Origin: Seonamhaeicola algicola
GTDB lineage: Bacteria > Bacteroidota > Bacteroidia > Flavobacteriales > Flavobacteriaceae
Direction of reading: 5' to 3'
Length of the DNA: 64,000 bases
Assembly (NCBI RefSeq): GCF_007997385.1
Contig: NZ_VOSC01000005.1
Location: forward strand, 62,001 to 126,000
The translations under genes were made by a program, and so were the position numbers. Positions 45,160 to 54,602 of this stretch are shown here, in pieces; within the stretch, counting starts at the first letter, position 1; every line of letters begins with the position of its first letter. The notes beneath the pieces are model-generated. The model was not told the origin of the DNA. It saw nothing but the letters and a program-made list of their open reading frames with translations, and made no database searches.

Positions 45160-46278
45160 ATGAAGAAACATATTTGTATTTTAATAATTTTAAGTTTTGT
45201 GGCATGTAATAAAACCAATAAAAAAGCTTCAGAAAAAATTGATGTTGAAAAGTCTATTGATTTAGAAACAGTACCAAATTTAGACTTAGAACAGGCCAAT
45301 AAATTAGCAGAATTACCATTACATTGCATGAATATAGAGTACCCCAATAAATTATCGCAAACCCTGGGTAGTGAAGCCGATTTAAAATCGCCAAAAACAT
45401 TACATCCGGCATTTTACGGGTGTTTTGATTGGCATTCGTCTGTACACGGGCACTGGAGTTTGGTTAAACTACTAAAAATGTTTCCAGACTTAGAGAAAGC
45501 AGAATATATAAAAGAACGTTTGCTTAAAAATATTTCAAAAGAAAATATTGAAGCTGAAGTTGCTTATTTTAGAGGAAAACATAACACCTCATACGAACGT
45601 ACGTATGGTTGGACATGGCTTTTAAAATTAGCCGAAGAATTACACACTTGGAATGATGAAACAGCCAGAATACTAGAAAATAACTTACAGCCATTAACGC
45701 ATTTAATTTGTGAAAAATATATTGAGTATTTACCAAAATTAAACTATCCACTACGTGTTGGAACGCACACAAACACAGCGTTTGGGTTATCATTTGCGTT
45801 TGATTATGCCAAAACTGTAAATAACCAAGCATTAAAAAAAGCAATTACTGATAGAGTGTTGTACTTTTTTAAAAATGATAAAGCTTGCCCACTAAGTTGG
45901 GAACCTAGCGGAAGCGATTTTTTATCACCTTGTTTAGAAGAAGCTGCTTTAATGAAGCGCTTACTGCCAGCAAACGCGTTTAAAGTATGGATGCACGAAT
46001 TCCTTCCGCAGTTAAAAGATAAAAATTTTACATGGGATGTTGGTGTAGTATCTGATAGAACCGACGGACATTTAGTGCATTTAGATGGTGTAAACTTCTC
46101 AAGAGCATGGAACTTAAACACCATTGCCAATGGCATGCCTGAATACAATCATTTAAAAAACTTAGCTAATAAACATATAAATTATTCTTTACCAAGTATT
46201 TTTAATGATGATTACATGGGAAGCCATTGGTTAGGTAGTTTTGCAATTTATGCGTTAAGTACTGTTGTAAATGATTAA
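45160..46278 (+). CDS. DUF2891-family lipoprotein
   Basis: The ATG at 45160 gives a lipoprotein signal (MKKHICILIILSFVAC), so it is preferred over an upstream TTG at 45115. The ~370-residue protein matches DUF2891 as I know it: LHPAFYGCFDWHSSVHGHW, YERTYGWTWLLKLAEELH, RVGTHTNTAFGLSFAFDYA and DFLSPCLEEAALM. Helical content with conserved His, Trp and Asp suggests an alpha/alpha-toroid enzyme, but no activity is established. Its stop overlaps the transporter start by 8 bp, placing it in the 5-oxoprolinase operon. Confidence 0.85.
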   Translation: MKKHICILIILSFVACNKTNKKASEKIDVEKSIDLETVPNLDLEQANKLAELPLHCMNIEYPNKLSQTLGSEADLKSPKTLHPAFYGCFDWHSSVHGHWSLVKLLKMFPDLEKAEYIKERLLKNISKENIEAEVAYFRGKHNTSYERTYGWTWLLKLAEELHTWNDETARILENNLQPLTHLICEKYIEYLPKLNYPLRVGTHTNTAFGLSFAFDYAKTVNNQALKKAITDRVLYFFKNDKACPLSWEPSGSDFLSPCLEEAALMKRLLPANAFKVWMHEFLPQLKDKNFTWDVGVVSDRTDGHLVHLDGVNFSRAWNLNTIANGMPEYNHLKNLANKHINYSLPSIFNDDYMGSHWLGSFAIYALSTVVND

Positions 46279-47491
46279 AAACTGGTTTAAAAATTTAGGG
46301 CCAGGGCCACTTTTAGCAGCAGCTTTTATTGGTCCAGGTACCATTACTATGTGCACTATTGCAGGTGTTAGTTTTGGTTATGCCTTACTTTGGGCCATGG
46401 TAATTTCAATAATAGTTACTATTGTACTGCAAGAAATGGCCGCTAGGTTAGGCATAATAACACAAAAAGGCTTATCTGAAGTTATTAGAACCGAAATTAA
46501 GAGTCCAGTTTTTAAAACATTTATAGTCGTTTTAATCCTTTCTGCAATTGTAATAGGAAATGCGGCCTATGAAGCTGGTAATATTTCTGGTGCCGTCTTA
46601 GGTTTAGAAGCTATTTTGGTTAACCCATCCTTAAATTTGTTTGGGGTAACTTTTAAAAGTTTTAGTTTAATAATTGGAGCCTTAGCATTCGTATTACTTT
46701 ACATTGGAAATTATAAAGTTATTGAACGTGCACTTATAACACTAGTTATTCTTATGAGTTTGGCCTTTCTTACCTGTGCAATACTAACGAAACCTAATGT
46801 GTTAGATATTCTAAAAGGGGCTTTTATTCCGAAGTTTCCCGAAAATGGGTTATTGATAATTGTTGGACTTATTGGAACAACCGTTGTGCCTTACAATCTC
46901 TTTTTACATGCTTCGTTAGTAAAGGAGAAGTGGCAAAAAATATCAGATTTACGGATAGCAAGAAAAGATACTTTTGTTGCTGTTGTACTAGGCGGTTTGG
47001 TGTCAATGTGTATTATAATTTCTGCCTCTGCCATACAAGGCGAATCTGTTAGTAGTGCTGCAGATTTGGCTAAAGGATTAGAGCCTTTATTTGGTAGTTT
47101 TTCTAAATACGTTTTGGCTATTGGTTTGTTTGCAGCAGGTATAACCAGTGCAATTACAGCGCCTTTAGCTGCCGCTTATGTAGCTAGCGGATGCTTAGGG
47201 TGGTCTTCTAATTTAAAATCTATAAAATTTAGATGTGTTTGGATGTTTATTTTGGTTTTGGGTGTAGCGTTTTCATCTACTAACATCAAACCAATTCAAA
47301 TTATAAAATTTGCCCAAGTAGCAAATGGCATTTTATTACCAGTAATAGCAGTGATTTTAATATATATTATGAATAAAACCTCTGTTCTTGGAAAATATAA
47401 GAATAATACCAAACAAAATATTTTAGGATTTCTTATCTTAGGAATAACTATTTTACTTTCGGCAGTAGCCTTAGGTAAAGTGTTTTTATAG
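46271..47491 (+). CDS. Nramp-like transporter lacking the metal-binding residues
   Basis: A 406-residue protein with ~11 membrane helices and the Nramp/LeuT-like fold pattern. The signature DPGN of helix 1 reads GPGT (residues 21-24). In helix 6 the usual MPHN reads VPYN (GTTVVPYNLFLHASLV). The metal ligands Asp, Asn and Met are therefore replaced. The same type of protein (YcsG) adjoins the oxoprolinase genes of Bacillus subtilis. With pxpABC starting 8 bp downstream, an organic substrate such as 5-oxoproline is more likely than a divalent metal; inference. Confidence 0.88.
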   Translation: MIKNWFKNLGPGPLLAAAFIGPGTITMCTIAGVSFGYALLWAMVISIIVTIVLQEMAARLGIITQKGLSEVIRTEIKSPVFKTFIVVLILSAIVIGNAAYEAGNISGAVLGLEAILVNPSLNLFGVTFKSFSLIIGALAFVLLYIGNYKVIERALITLVILMSLAFLTCAILTKPNVLDILKGAFIPKFPENGLLIIVGLIGTTVVPYNLFLHASLVKEKWQKISDLRIARKDTFVAVVLGGLVSMCIIISASAIQGESVSSAADLAKGLEPLFGSFSKYVLAIGLFAAGITSAITAPLAAAYVASGCLGWSSNLKSIKFRCVWMFILVLGVAFSSTNIKPIQIIKFAQVANGILLPVIAVILIYIMNKTSVLGKYKNNTKQNILGFLILGITILLSAVALGKVFL

Positions 47492-47499
47492 TATTTTTT

Positions 47500-48240
47500 A
47501 TGAACCATCTTGTTATTGACATAAATGCCGATTTAGGTGAAGGTATTGGAAATGAAGCTGATTTAATGCCTTACCTGTCGTCTTGCAATATTGCTTGTGG
47601 TGGGCATGCTGGAGATGATACGTCTATGCACGATGCTGTAAAACTTGCCAAAACTCATAAAGTTAAAATAGGAGCGCATCCATCATTTCCCGATAGGGAG
47701 AATTTCGGACGTATAAAAATGGATATATCTTGTGCGGCTTTGTTCACTTCATTAAAGCATCAGATTACAGATTTATTGAGTGTGTTATACAAAGAAAATG
47801 CCACGCTTCATCATATAAAACCACACGGAGCACTTTATAATTTAGCAGCTAAAGATGAAAAGGTTGCTAATGTTATTATTGAAGTTGTTAAAAGTATGCA
47901 TAGGCCTGTGCAATTGTATGTACCTTATAAATCTGTTATTGCGCAACTGGCCAAAGAAAACGGTATTGCCATTACTTACGAAGCATTTGCTGATAGAAAC
48001 TACAATGACGATTTAAGTTTAGTATCTAGAAAAGAAAAGAATGCTGTAATACATGATGCAGATACTTTGGTAAATCATGTTTTAAATTTTGTGGCTTTCA
48101 AAAAGGTAAAAACCATTAATAATACCGAAATTCCTATTTTAGCAGAAACCGTTTGTGTTCATGGAGATAATCCTGAAGCCATAGAACTCGTGAAACAACT
48201 TCATAAACGCCTGCTAGAAAATAATATTAAAGTACAATAG
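47500..48240 (+). CDS. pxpA: 5-oxoprolinase subunit A (LamB/YcsF family)
   Basis: A 246-residue protein with the family start IDINADLGEGIGNEADLM and CNIACGGHAGDDTSM, then IGAHPSFPDRENFGR and HIKPHGALYNLAA. PxpA acts with PxpB and PxpC to open 5-oxoproline to glutamate using ATP. All three subunits are present in order and nearly abutting. Confidence 0.95.
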   Translation: MNHLVIDINADLGEGIGNEADLMPYLSSCNIACGGHAGDDTSMHDAVKLAKTHKVKIGAHPSFPDRENFGRIKMDISCAALFTSLKHQITDLLSVLYKENATLHHIKPHGALYNLAAKDEKVANVIIEVVKSMHRPVQLYVPYKSVIAQLAKENGIAITYEAFADRNYNDDLSLVSRKEKNAVIHDADTLVNHVLNFVAFKKVKTINNTEIPILAETVCVHGDNPEAIELVKQLHKRLLENNIKVQ

Positions 48241-48966
48241 GTGACGTACCAACTTAAATATAAACCGTTTGGGGAACAATCAGTTTTAATAGAATGGCCT
48301 CAAATTATAAGTAAAGAAATCCTTAAAGATGTTTTAAGTTTTAAAGCTAAGTTAGAGGCAGAAAAAAGAATCCATGACGTAAATCATGCATATAATTCGT
48401 TATTGGTTAGTTTTAATGATTTTACCAATGGTTTAGAATCTAAAATAAACGAGTTAGAAGCCATTTATAATACGGCGCATATAGTTAATAAATATGCATT
48501 TAAAAGATGGCGTATACCAGTATGTTACGATACTCATTTTGGAATAGATTTACACGAATTAGCTTTAACCAATAATCTATCAGTTGATGAGGTAATACGG
48601 CGCCATTCAACAATAAGTTATACTGTTTATTTTATTGGTTTTTTACCAGGTTTCCTTTATTTAGGAGGCTTAGATAAAACGCTTTATACACCAAGGAAAG
48701 CCTCTCCAAGATTAAAGATAGAGAAAGGCGCAGTAGCTATAGGAGGAGGGCAAACTGGTATATATCCTAGTGAAAGTCCTGGAGGTTGGAATATTATTGG
48801 AAATTCTCCAATTAATTTCTTTGACATAAAAGCACAAACTCCATGTTTTGCCAATGCAGGAGATGAAATTCAGTTTTATCAGGTTTCAAAAGAAATACAT
48901 AGTAATATTAAAACTTTAGTTGAAGCCGGTGTATATCAAATAGAAAGTGAGGTGATTAATGATTAA
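48241..48966 (+). CDS. pxpB: 5-oxoprolinase subunit B (KipI family)
   Basis: A 241-residue protein starting with GTG directly after the pxpA stop. Family motifs are YKPFGEQSVLIEW, VYFIGFLPGFLYLGGLD, TPRKASPRLKIEKGAVAIGGGQTGIYP (in two parts) and SPGGWNIIGNSP. Related proteins were earlier described as inhibitors of sporulation kinase KinA. In this gene order it is the oxoprolinase subunit. It overlaps pxpC by 8 bp. Confidence 0.94.
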   Translation: MTYQLKYKPFGEQSVLIEWPQIISKEILKDVLSFKAKLEAEKRIHDVNHAYNSLLVSFNDFTNGLESKINELEAIYNTAHIVNKYAFKRWRIPVCYDTHFGIDLHELALTNNLSVDEVIRRHSTISYTVYFIGFLPGFLYLGGLDKTLYTPRKASPRLKIEKGAVAIGGGQTGIYPSESPGGWNIIGNSPINFFDIKAQTPCFANAGDEIQFYQVSKEIHSNIKTLVEAGVYQIESEVIND

Positions 48967-49810
48967 GGTTTTAAATGCAGGATTATACACTACTATTCAA
49001 GATTTTGGCAGGTTTGGTGTGCAAAATTATGGCATACCATATTCTGGTGTAATGGACAAACAATCTGCTTCCTTTTCCAATGCTATTTTGGGTAACTCTT
49101 TAGATTTACCAGTTATGGAAATTACCATGTTAGGGCCCAAATTACAATTTGAAACTAAGACGAGGATTTGCATTTCTGGAGCAAATATATCGCCAAAATT
49201 AAATAACAAAATTATTTCTAATAATAAGTCAATTTTAGTTGAAGCGGGCGATGTGCTTTCCTTTGGAAAACTAAAAAAAGGCTTTCGTGCTTATCTATCT
49301 GTTCAAGGAGGTTTTAAAACAGAGAACGTTTTAAAAAGTTATAGTATGTACCAAAATATCACGCTTAAAAGTAGCGTAGAAAAAGGTGATGTTTTAAAAA
49401 TTGCTTCTTTTAAAGATAGTGTAATGCTGGCTAACGCTTCAATAAAGGTAGCAGATACATATTTAGAAACAAATAAACTAGAAGTTGCCAAAGGTCCTGA
49501 GTTTGATCAACTTTCCGAAGACCAAAAAAAGTATTTGTTAAGTAATACATTCAGTATTTCAAAAGATAATAATAGAATGGCTTATCAACTTAATGAAGTG
49601 TTAGAAAATACATTAAAACCTATAATAACCTCTTTGGTAAAACCAGGTACAGTACAGCTAACACCTTCTGGAAAACTTATAGTTTTAATGCGTGACTGCC
49701 AGACAACAGGAGGTTACCCAAGAGTTTTACAGCTTTCAGAATCAAGTATTAATATACTTTCACAAAAATATACAGGGCAAATAATAACTTTTAAAACGAA
49801 TATTTTATAA
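48959..49810 (+). CDS. pxpC: 5-oxoprolinase subunit C (KipA family)
   Basis: A 283-residue protein with TTIQDFGRFGVQNYGIPYSGVMD, LGNSLDLPVMEITMLGP, FRAYLSVQGGF and the C-terminal MRDCQTTGGYPRVLQL. It completes the PxpABC complex. It shares the cyclophilin-like fold with PxpB, to which it is fused in some urea-carboxylase proteins. Confidence 0.94.
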   Translation: MIKVLNAGLYTTIQDFGRFGVQNYGIPYSGVMDKQSASFSNAILGNSLDLPVMEITMLGPKLQFETKTRICISGANISPKLNNKIISNNKSILVEAGDVLSFGKLKKGFRAYLSVQGGFKTENVLKSYSMYQNITLKSSVEKGDVLKIASFKDSVMLANASIKVADTYLETNKLEVAKGPEFDQLSEDQKKYLLSNTFSISKDNNRMAYQLNEVLENTLKPIITSLVKPGTVQLTPSGKLIVLMRDCQTTGGYPRVLQLSESSINILSQKYTGQIITFKTNIL

Positions 49811-49869
49811 ATACGTTTTTCTCCTTAAAGAGTCTTAAGTTTGTGATTAAGAAATTTAAATTAGTAAAA

Positions 49870-51285
49870 ATGGGTTTAAAAAGATTATTATTATCTATAA
49901 GTTTTTTAGTTTTTGTTTACATAGCGTGTGCGCAAACGGAAAGTGAAAACGTATATTTTACAACTGGATTTAAAATAGGTGAAGTTTCTAACAGTTCTGC
50001 TATCATTTGGACGAGGTTATGTGCCGATTCGATTCCTGTCCCTATTCACCACCAGCAAAAAGAAAAAACATTCAGGCCACCAATAAATTTTAATAATAAT
50101 GCTCCTGTAGATGAAATGGATGGTGCTGTTAGAGGTACTTTTGGAGAGGTTAAAATAGAATTATTTTCTGCAAAAGATACTATTTCCATTGATTGGGCTT
50201 TTGTATCTGCCCTAAAGGATTATACCTATAAAAGGAAAGTTGAAAACTTAAAACCTAATACTTTTTATAACATTAAGCTAACCGGTAGAAAAGGTGCAGA
50301 GTTTTCAGAGACTGTGGTATATGGTAGTTTTTTCACAGCTCCAGATCCAAACGACATAGAACCTGTTCTTTTTACGTCATCTACTTGTCAATTATTTTGG
50401 AGTTATGACGATCCTAAACGCGGATTCAAAATTTATGATGAAATGAAAAAGCTTAAGCCTAAGTTTCATTCACAAACAGGAGATTATGTCTATTACGATA
50501 AACCAGGACCTTTTGTTAAAACTATTGAAATGGCCAGACATAAGTGGCATGCAATGAACTCGTGGCCTTCTTTAAAAGAGTTTTATATGCAAACGCCGTT
50601 GTACATTGAAAAGGATGACCATGACTTGTTAAGAGATGATGCGTATCCAGGAAGAGCACCTTTAGGAGAAGTTACTTTTGAAGACGGATTAGCTCTGTGG
50701 TATGAACAAACTCCAATTGGAAAAAAACCTTACAGAACCCAGAGATGGGGTAAAGATTTACAAGTTTGGTTTGTTGAGGTTAGAGAATTTAGATCAGATA
50801 ATACAATTGAAGATAGTGCTGAAAAAACAATTTGGGGTAAAGCACAAATACAATGGTTTAAAGAAACTATTGAAGCATCTGACGCAACGTTTAAAGTCTT
50901 AATAAGCCCAACTCCAATTGTGGGTCCAGATAGGCCAACAGGAAAGAATGATAACCATTCAAACAAAGCATTTCAAACCGAAGGCGCTTGGTTAAGGTCG
51001 TATTTGGCTGAAAACAAGGTTTTTGTAGTAAATGGCGATAGGCATTGGCAATATGCATCGGTAGACTCTATTAGTGGCCTAAGAGAATTTAGTCAAGGTG
51101 CCGTGAGTGATTTTCATGCTGGTGGTTGGGAAGAAAGTAATGTGCTACCACAGCACAAATTTTTAAGAGTAAAAGGAGGCTTTTTAGCCACCAAGGTATA
51201 TCGTAAAAGAGATAAACCATTTATTGAATTTCTTCATTACGATGTAGATGGAAATATCGTTCATAAAGAAACTTTTAAGGAATAG
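49870..51285 (+). CDS. Secreted PhoD-like alkaline phosphatase/phosphodiesterase
   Basis: The ATG at 49870 gives a signal peptide (MGLKRLLLSISFLVFVYIACAQ); an upstream GTG at 49843 is less likely. An N-terminal fibronectin-like domain (YFTTGFKIGEVSNSSAIIWTR) precedes a metallophosphatase core with HSQTGDYVYYDKPGP, EKDDHDLLRDD and NGDRHWQYAS, the metal-binding positions of the PhoD family. A phosphomonoesterase or phosphodiesterase of the periplasm or surface is expected. It follows pxpC by 59 bp; no functional link is evident. Confidence 0.88.
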   Translation: MGLKRLLLSISFLVFVYIACAQTESENVYFTTGFKIGEVSNSSAIIWTRLCADSIPVPIHHQQKEKTFRPPINFNNNAPVDEMDGAVRGTFGEVKIELFSAKDTISIDWAFVSALKDYTYKRKVENLKPNTFYNIKLTGRKGAEFSETVVYGSFFTAPDPNDIEPVLFTSSTCQLFWSYDDPKRGFKIYDEMKKLKPKFHSQTGDYVYYDKPGPFVKTIEMARHKWHAMNSWPSLKEFYMQTPLYIEKDDHDLLRDDAYPGRAPLGEVTFEDGLALWYEQTPIGKKPYRTQRWGKDLQVWFVEVREFRSDNTIEDSAEKTIWGKAQIQWFKETIEASDATFKVLISPTPIVGPDRPTGKNDNHSNKAFQTEGAWLRSYLAENKVFVVNGDRHWQYASVDSISGLREFSQGAVSDFHAGGWEESNVLPQHKFLRVKGGFLATKVYRKRDKPFIEFLHYDVDGNIVHKETFKE

Positions 51286-51329
51286 TAATTAGTTATAAAA
51301 GTTTACGACAAAAACCCAAAATAAAATAT

Positions 51330-52067
51330 ATGCTTAGAAGAATCTGTTTAATTGTTTTTATCACTAGTGTTTTGGTTAACTGTAAACAAGACGAAAAATT
51401 AACTGCAAAAACTATCATTGATAGCACAATTGAGGTATCTGGAGGTAACAAAGTTTCCAATTCAACTATAGAATTTAATTTCAGGGATATTCATTACACT
51501 GCTCATAGAAATAATGGCATATTCGAGCTTGGGAGAACATTTGTAAAAGAGAATGATACCATTGTAGATTGGCTAACTAATATCGGTTTTCAGAGAACAG
51601 TAAACAGAGAATTAATTAAGGTTGCTGATAGCATGGTTTCAAGGTATTCTGCTTCAGTTAATTCTGTACATTATTTTTCAGTATTACCATATGGTTTAAA
51701 TGATGCTGCCGTTAATAAGAACTACATAAGTGAAGTTAAGATTAAAGGAGAAACATACCATAAAATCAGAATTACATTTAATGAAGATGGAGGAGGAGAG
51801 GACTTTGATGATGTATTCCTATATTACGTAAATAAAGAAAATTTTAAAGTAGACTATTTAGCTTATTCCTATGCTGAAGATCATGGTATTGGCTTACGAT
51901 TTAGAGAAGCTTACAATGAGCGGATTATAAAAGGGATACGTTTTGTAGATTACAACAACTACAAATTTGAAGGAGAGGCAAAATTGGAAGACTTAGAAAC
52001 TCTGTTTGAAGCCAACAAGTTAAAACTATTATCTAAGATTGAATTAAAAGAAGTTGCAGTAAATTAA
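51330..52067 (+). CDS. Hypothetical lipoprotein (DUF6503-like)
   Basis: A 245-residue protein with a lipoprotein signal ([13 protein letters not shown]). The body is a beta-rich fold with the phrase [27 protein letters not shown] (in part) near the start, as in LolA-like outer-membrane lipoproteins of Bacteroidota such as DUF6503. A carrier or binding role is possible. Its stop overlaps the convergent deoD stop by 4 bp. Confidence 0.68.
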   Translation: MLRRICLIVFITSVLVNCKQDEKLTAKTIIDSTIEVSGGNKVSNSTIEFNFRDIHYTAHRNNGIFELGRTFVKENDTIVDWLTNIGFQRTVNRELIKVADSMVSRYSASVNSVHYFSVLPYGLNDAAVNKNYISEVKIKGETYHKIRITFNEDGGGEDFDDVFLYYVNKENFKVDYLAYSYAEDHGIGLRFREAYNERIIKGIRFVDYNNYKFEGEAKLEDLETLFEANKLKLLSKIELKEVAVN

Positions 52068-52762
52068 GCCAACTCTAAGGCTATTTCTATCATTTCTTTA
52101 AATGTAGTTTCTCTGTCTTTGCTTGGTAATCTGTCTCCTGTAACTAAAGAGTCGGAAATTGTTAAAATACTCAAAGCGTTAACGTTGTGCTTAGCAGCAA
52201 TGGTGTATAAACCAGCGGTTTCCATTTCAACACAAAGTACGCCAAAATTTGCCCACTTTTTATAATCTTCAAAATTATCAGCATAAAAAGCATCCGAAGT
52301 CAAAACATTTCCCGCTTTAATAGGAATATTTTTAGTTTTAGCAACTTCAACCGCTTTTTGAAATAATTCAAAGTTTGCGGTAGGAGCATAATCGGCACCA
52401 TTAAATAGCTGTTTGTTTAAACCAGAATTTGATGAGGCAGCCATGGCTAAAACCACATCTCTTACTTTAACATCATTTTTATATGAACCTGCGCTACCCA
52501 CACGTATTAAATTTTTAACATTGTATTCATTTATTAACTCGTGTGCATAAATAGAAATAGAAGGTAACCCCATACCTGTGCCCATTACAGAAATACGTTT
52601 ACCCTTGTAAGTACCTGTAAAACCAAGCATGCCTCTAACATCATTAAAACAAACAGGGTTATCAAAAAATGTTTCGGCAATCCATTTAGCACGTAAAGGA
52701 TCACCGGGTAATAAAATGGTTTCTGCTATAGCGTCTTTTTTAGCATTAATATGTACGCTCAT
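52064..52762 (-). CDS. deoD: Purine-nucleoside phosphorylase (DeoD type)
   Basis: A 232-residue enzyme of normal length. Motifs are [57 protein letters not shown] and VEMETAGLY. It cleaves purine (deoxy)nucleosides with phosphate, giving (deoxy)ribose-1-phosphate. It lies 3 bp after deoC, forming a deoxynucleoside salvage operon. Confidence 0.96.
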   Translation of the reverse strand: MSVHINAKKDAIAETILLPGDPLRAKWIAETFFDNPVCFNDVRGMLGFTGTYKGKRISVMGTGMGLPSISIYAHELINEYNVKNLIRVGSAGSYKNDVKVRDVVLAMAASSNSGLNKQLFNGADYAPTANFELFQKAVEVAKTKNIPIKAGNVLTSDAFYADNFEDYKKWANFGVLCVEMETAGLYTIAAKHNVNALSILTISDSLVTGDRLPSKDRETTFKEMIEIALELA

Positions 52763-52765
52763 GTT

Positions 52766-53431
52766 TTAGTAATTTGAATTAGAAGTTTCGTCATTAATAA
52801 TTGCAATTCCCGATGATGTGCCAAGTCTTTCAACACCTAAATTTATATATTCTAAAGCTGTTTTTTTATCCTTAATACCACCTGAAGCTTTTATTTTTAC
52901 GCAAGATTTACAAACACTTTTCATGAGTTTAACATCATTAATAGTAGCGCCACCTGTACCAAACCCTGTAGATGTTTTTATAAAATTGGCACCGCTTTGT
53001 ATGGCTAATTCGCTGGCTTTAATAATTTCAACCTCTTCAAGGTAACAGGTTTCTAAAATAACTTTTAAAACATTGTTGGGCATTATAGCTTTTACAGCCT
53101 CAATGTCTTTCCAAACAGCATCAAACTCTTTACTCTTTAATAGTCCAACGTTTATAACCATATCAATTTCATCTGCGCCATCTTTTAAGGCGGCTTTTGT
53201 TTCTGCCACTTTAGCGTCCGTAGACATTGCGCCTAACGGAAACCCAATAACACTACATACTTTTACTGTAGTATTTTTTAGTTGTTGTTTAGCTAGTTTT
53301 ACATAACAACTGTTAACACAAACCGAAAAAAATTGATGTGCTTTTGCTTCGTCACACAATGTAATAATATCATTTTTTGTTGCAGTTGCTTTTAATAAAG
53401 TGTGGTCTATGTATGTGTTTAGTGGTTTCAT
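52766..53431 (-). CDS. deoC: Deoxyribose-phosphate aldolase (DeoC)
   Basis: A 221-residue class I aldolase with all key residues: Asp90 (DEIDMVIN), Schiff-base Lys152 (FIKTSTGF) and Lys181 (KIKASGGI). The N-terminal IDHTLLKA and the phosphate-binding GTSSGIAI are also normal. It splits deoxyribose-5-phosphate to acetaldehyde and glyceraldehyde-3-phosphate. It is co-transcribed with deoD. Confidence 0.96.
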   Translation of the reverse strand: MKPLNTYIDHTLLKATATKNDIITLCDEAKAHQFFSVCVNSCYVKLAKQQLKNTTVKVCSVIGFPLGAMSTDAKVAETKAALKDGADEIDMVINVGLLKSKEFDAVWKDIEAVKAIMPNNVLKVILETCYLEEVEIIKASELAIQSGANFIKTSTGFGTGGATINDVKLMKSVCKSCVKIKASGGIKDKKTALEYINLGVERLGTSSGIAIINDETSNSNY

Positions 53432-53495
53432 AAGGTTAATTTTAACAAAAATGCTAATTTTTAAGGTTTTAAATTATGATTTACGTTAGTTTAAA

Positions 53496-53525
53496 ACAAA
53501 AAAAAGAGCTTAAAAAAGCTCTTTT
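53496..53525 (-). terminator. Intrinsic terminator after the second deoC-like gene
   Basis: Perfect stem AAAAGAGCTT/AAGCTCTTTT (53502-53511 and 53516-53525) with a 4-nt loop. On the minus strand it is followed by a long T run. Confidence 0.8.
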
Positions 53526-53550
53526 ATATTTTAGTGTGTTTGTTTTTGTT

Positions 53551-54198
53551 TTAAGCTGAAATTGCACTTATTTTAAAAGTGGTGTTTGTACTAATTCTAT
53601 CAACACCAATATCTAAAAATTTGTTTGCTGTATCACTATCGGTTATGCCTCCTGAAGCGCATATTTTTACGTAGTTTTTTACAGTTTTCTTTATAATTTT
53701 TACAACGGTAAAGGTGGCGCCACCTTTTGAAAATCCGGTTGATGTTTTAATGTAGTCTACATTAGCATCTAAACAAATTTGGCAAGCTTTTATAATTTCA
53801 TTTTTATTAAGTTCAGATATTTCTAAAATAACTTTTAAAGGTATTGCACCTATAGCTAATTTAACATCGCTAATATCTTTTAAAACAGATACGTAGTTTT
53901 TGCTTTTTAATAGGCCAATATTAATAACCATATCAATTTCATTGGCGCCATTATTTATGGCTGTTTTGGCTTCTTTTATTTTAGTAGAAGTATTTGCAGC
54001 CCCAAATGGAAAAGCAACTGTAGATGCAATTTTTATATTACTATTTTCAAGTAATTCTTTAGCTAATGGTACGTAGCAACTGTTTACACAAACGGCATTG
54101 GCATCTTGCTTTTTGGCTTCAAGGCAAAAGTCAATAATATCTCTTTCGGTAGTTTTAGGATTAAGTTGTGTAAATTCAATGTGCTTAAATAAGTTCAT
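53551..54198 (-). CDS. Divergent DeoC paralogue with lost active-site residues
   Basis: A 215-residue protein clearly homologous to the neighbouring DeoC (NEIDMVINIGLLKSKN, YIKTSTGFSKGGAT). Lys151 and Asp89 are kept, but the second catalytic Lys is Cys180 (KICASGGI). The N-terminal DHTLLK is EFTQLN, and the phosphate-binding GTSSG is STNTT. It is therefore unlikely to be a normal deoxyribose-phosphate aldolase. It may be a non-catalytic partner or have a new substrate. It has its own terminator and a 404-bp upstream region. Confidence 0.85.
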   Translation of the reverse strand: MNLFKHIEFTQLNPKTTERDIIDFCLEAKKQDANAVCVNSCYVPLAKELLENSNIKIASTVAFPFGAANTSTKIKEAKTAINNGANEIDMVINIGLLKSKNYVSVLKDISDVKLAIGAIPLKVILEISELNKNEIIKACQICLDANVDYIKTSTGFSKGGATFTVVKIIKKTVKNYVKICASGGITDSDTANKFLDIGVDRISTNTTFKISAISA

Positions 54199-54602
54199 AA
54201 TTATAAGTAGGTTTTTTTTTCTATTTTATTGGGGTAAAATAGATGCTATTAATGTTAAAAATTGAGGGAAGTAATGTTTTATTAGGGATTAACATTTTTA
54301 CTAAATTATAAATTATTAACAGATTTTAGGGCTAAGTTTTGTGTTTTTCGATGAACTACATACTTGTTTTTTTTAACTTCTTAAAAGTCAAAAAATTGCA
54401 TTTTAGCTAGTTTTTGAGATTTTAAACGGATTTTTAGTAGTTTTTATCGGAATTGAAGATTTTTTAACCTAGGCTTTTAAAATAAATGAAATGGCAATTA
54501 TTAATTGTAATTTATAATTGAATGTGCATAAAAAAAAAGCAATCTTTAAACTCAAATTAATGTGTTTTCAGATTGCTTTTTCAAACTAACTAACCAACTA
54601 AA
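54199..54602. other. Intergenic region between clpB and the deoC-like gene
   Basis: This 404-bp stretch is A+T rich and without an open reading frame of note. It should hold the promoter of the minus-strand deoC-like gene and, at its right end, the clpB terminator. I see no repeat family, RNA gene or insertion element in it. Confidence 0.6.
54531..54581 (-). terminator. Intrinsic terminator after clpB
   Basis: The arms AAAAAGCAATCT and AGATTGCTTTTT pair across a 24-nt loop; on the minus strand a T run follows. It lies 22 bp after the clpB stop. Confidence 0.75.

Noticed and set aside
45424-45440. GGCATTCGTCTGTA, similar to the repeat motif
   Set aside because: It lies inside the DUF2891 coding sequence with no partner repeat or promoter box.
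45804-46148. Minus-strand open frame of 114 codons inside the DUF2891 gene
   Set aside because: Composition and position indicate an antisense shadow; the plus-strand gene has a lipoprotein signal and family motifs.
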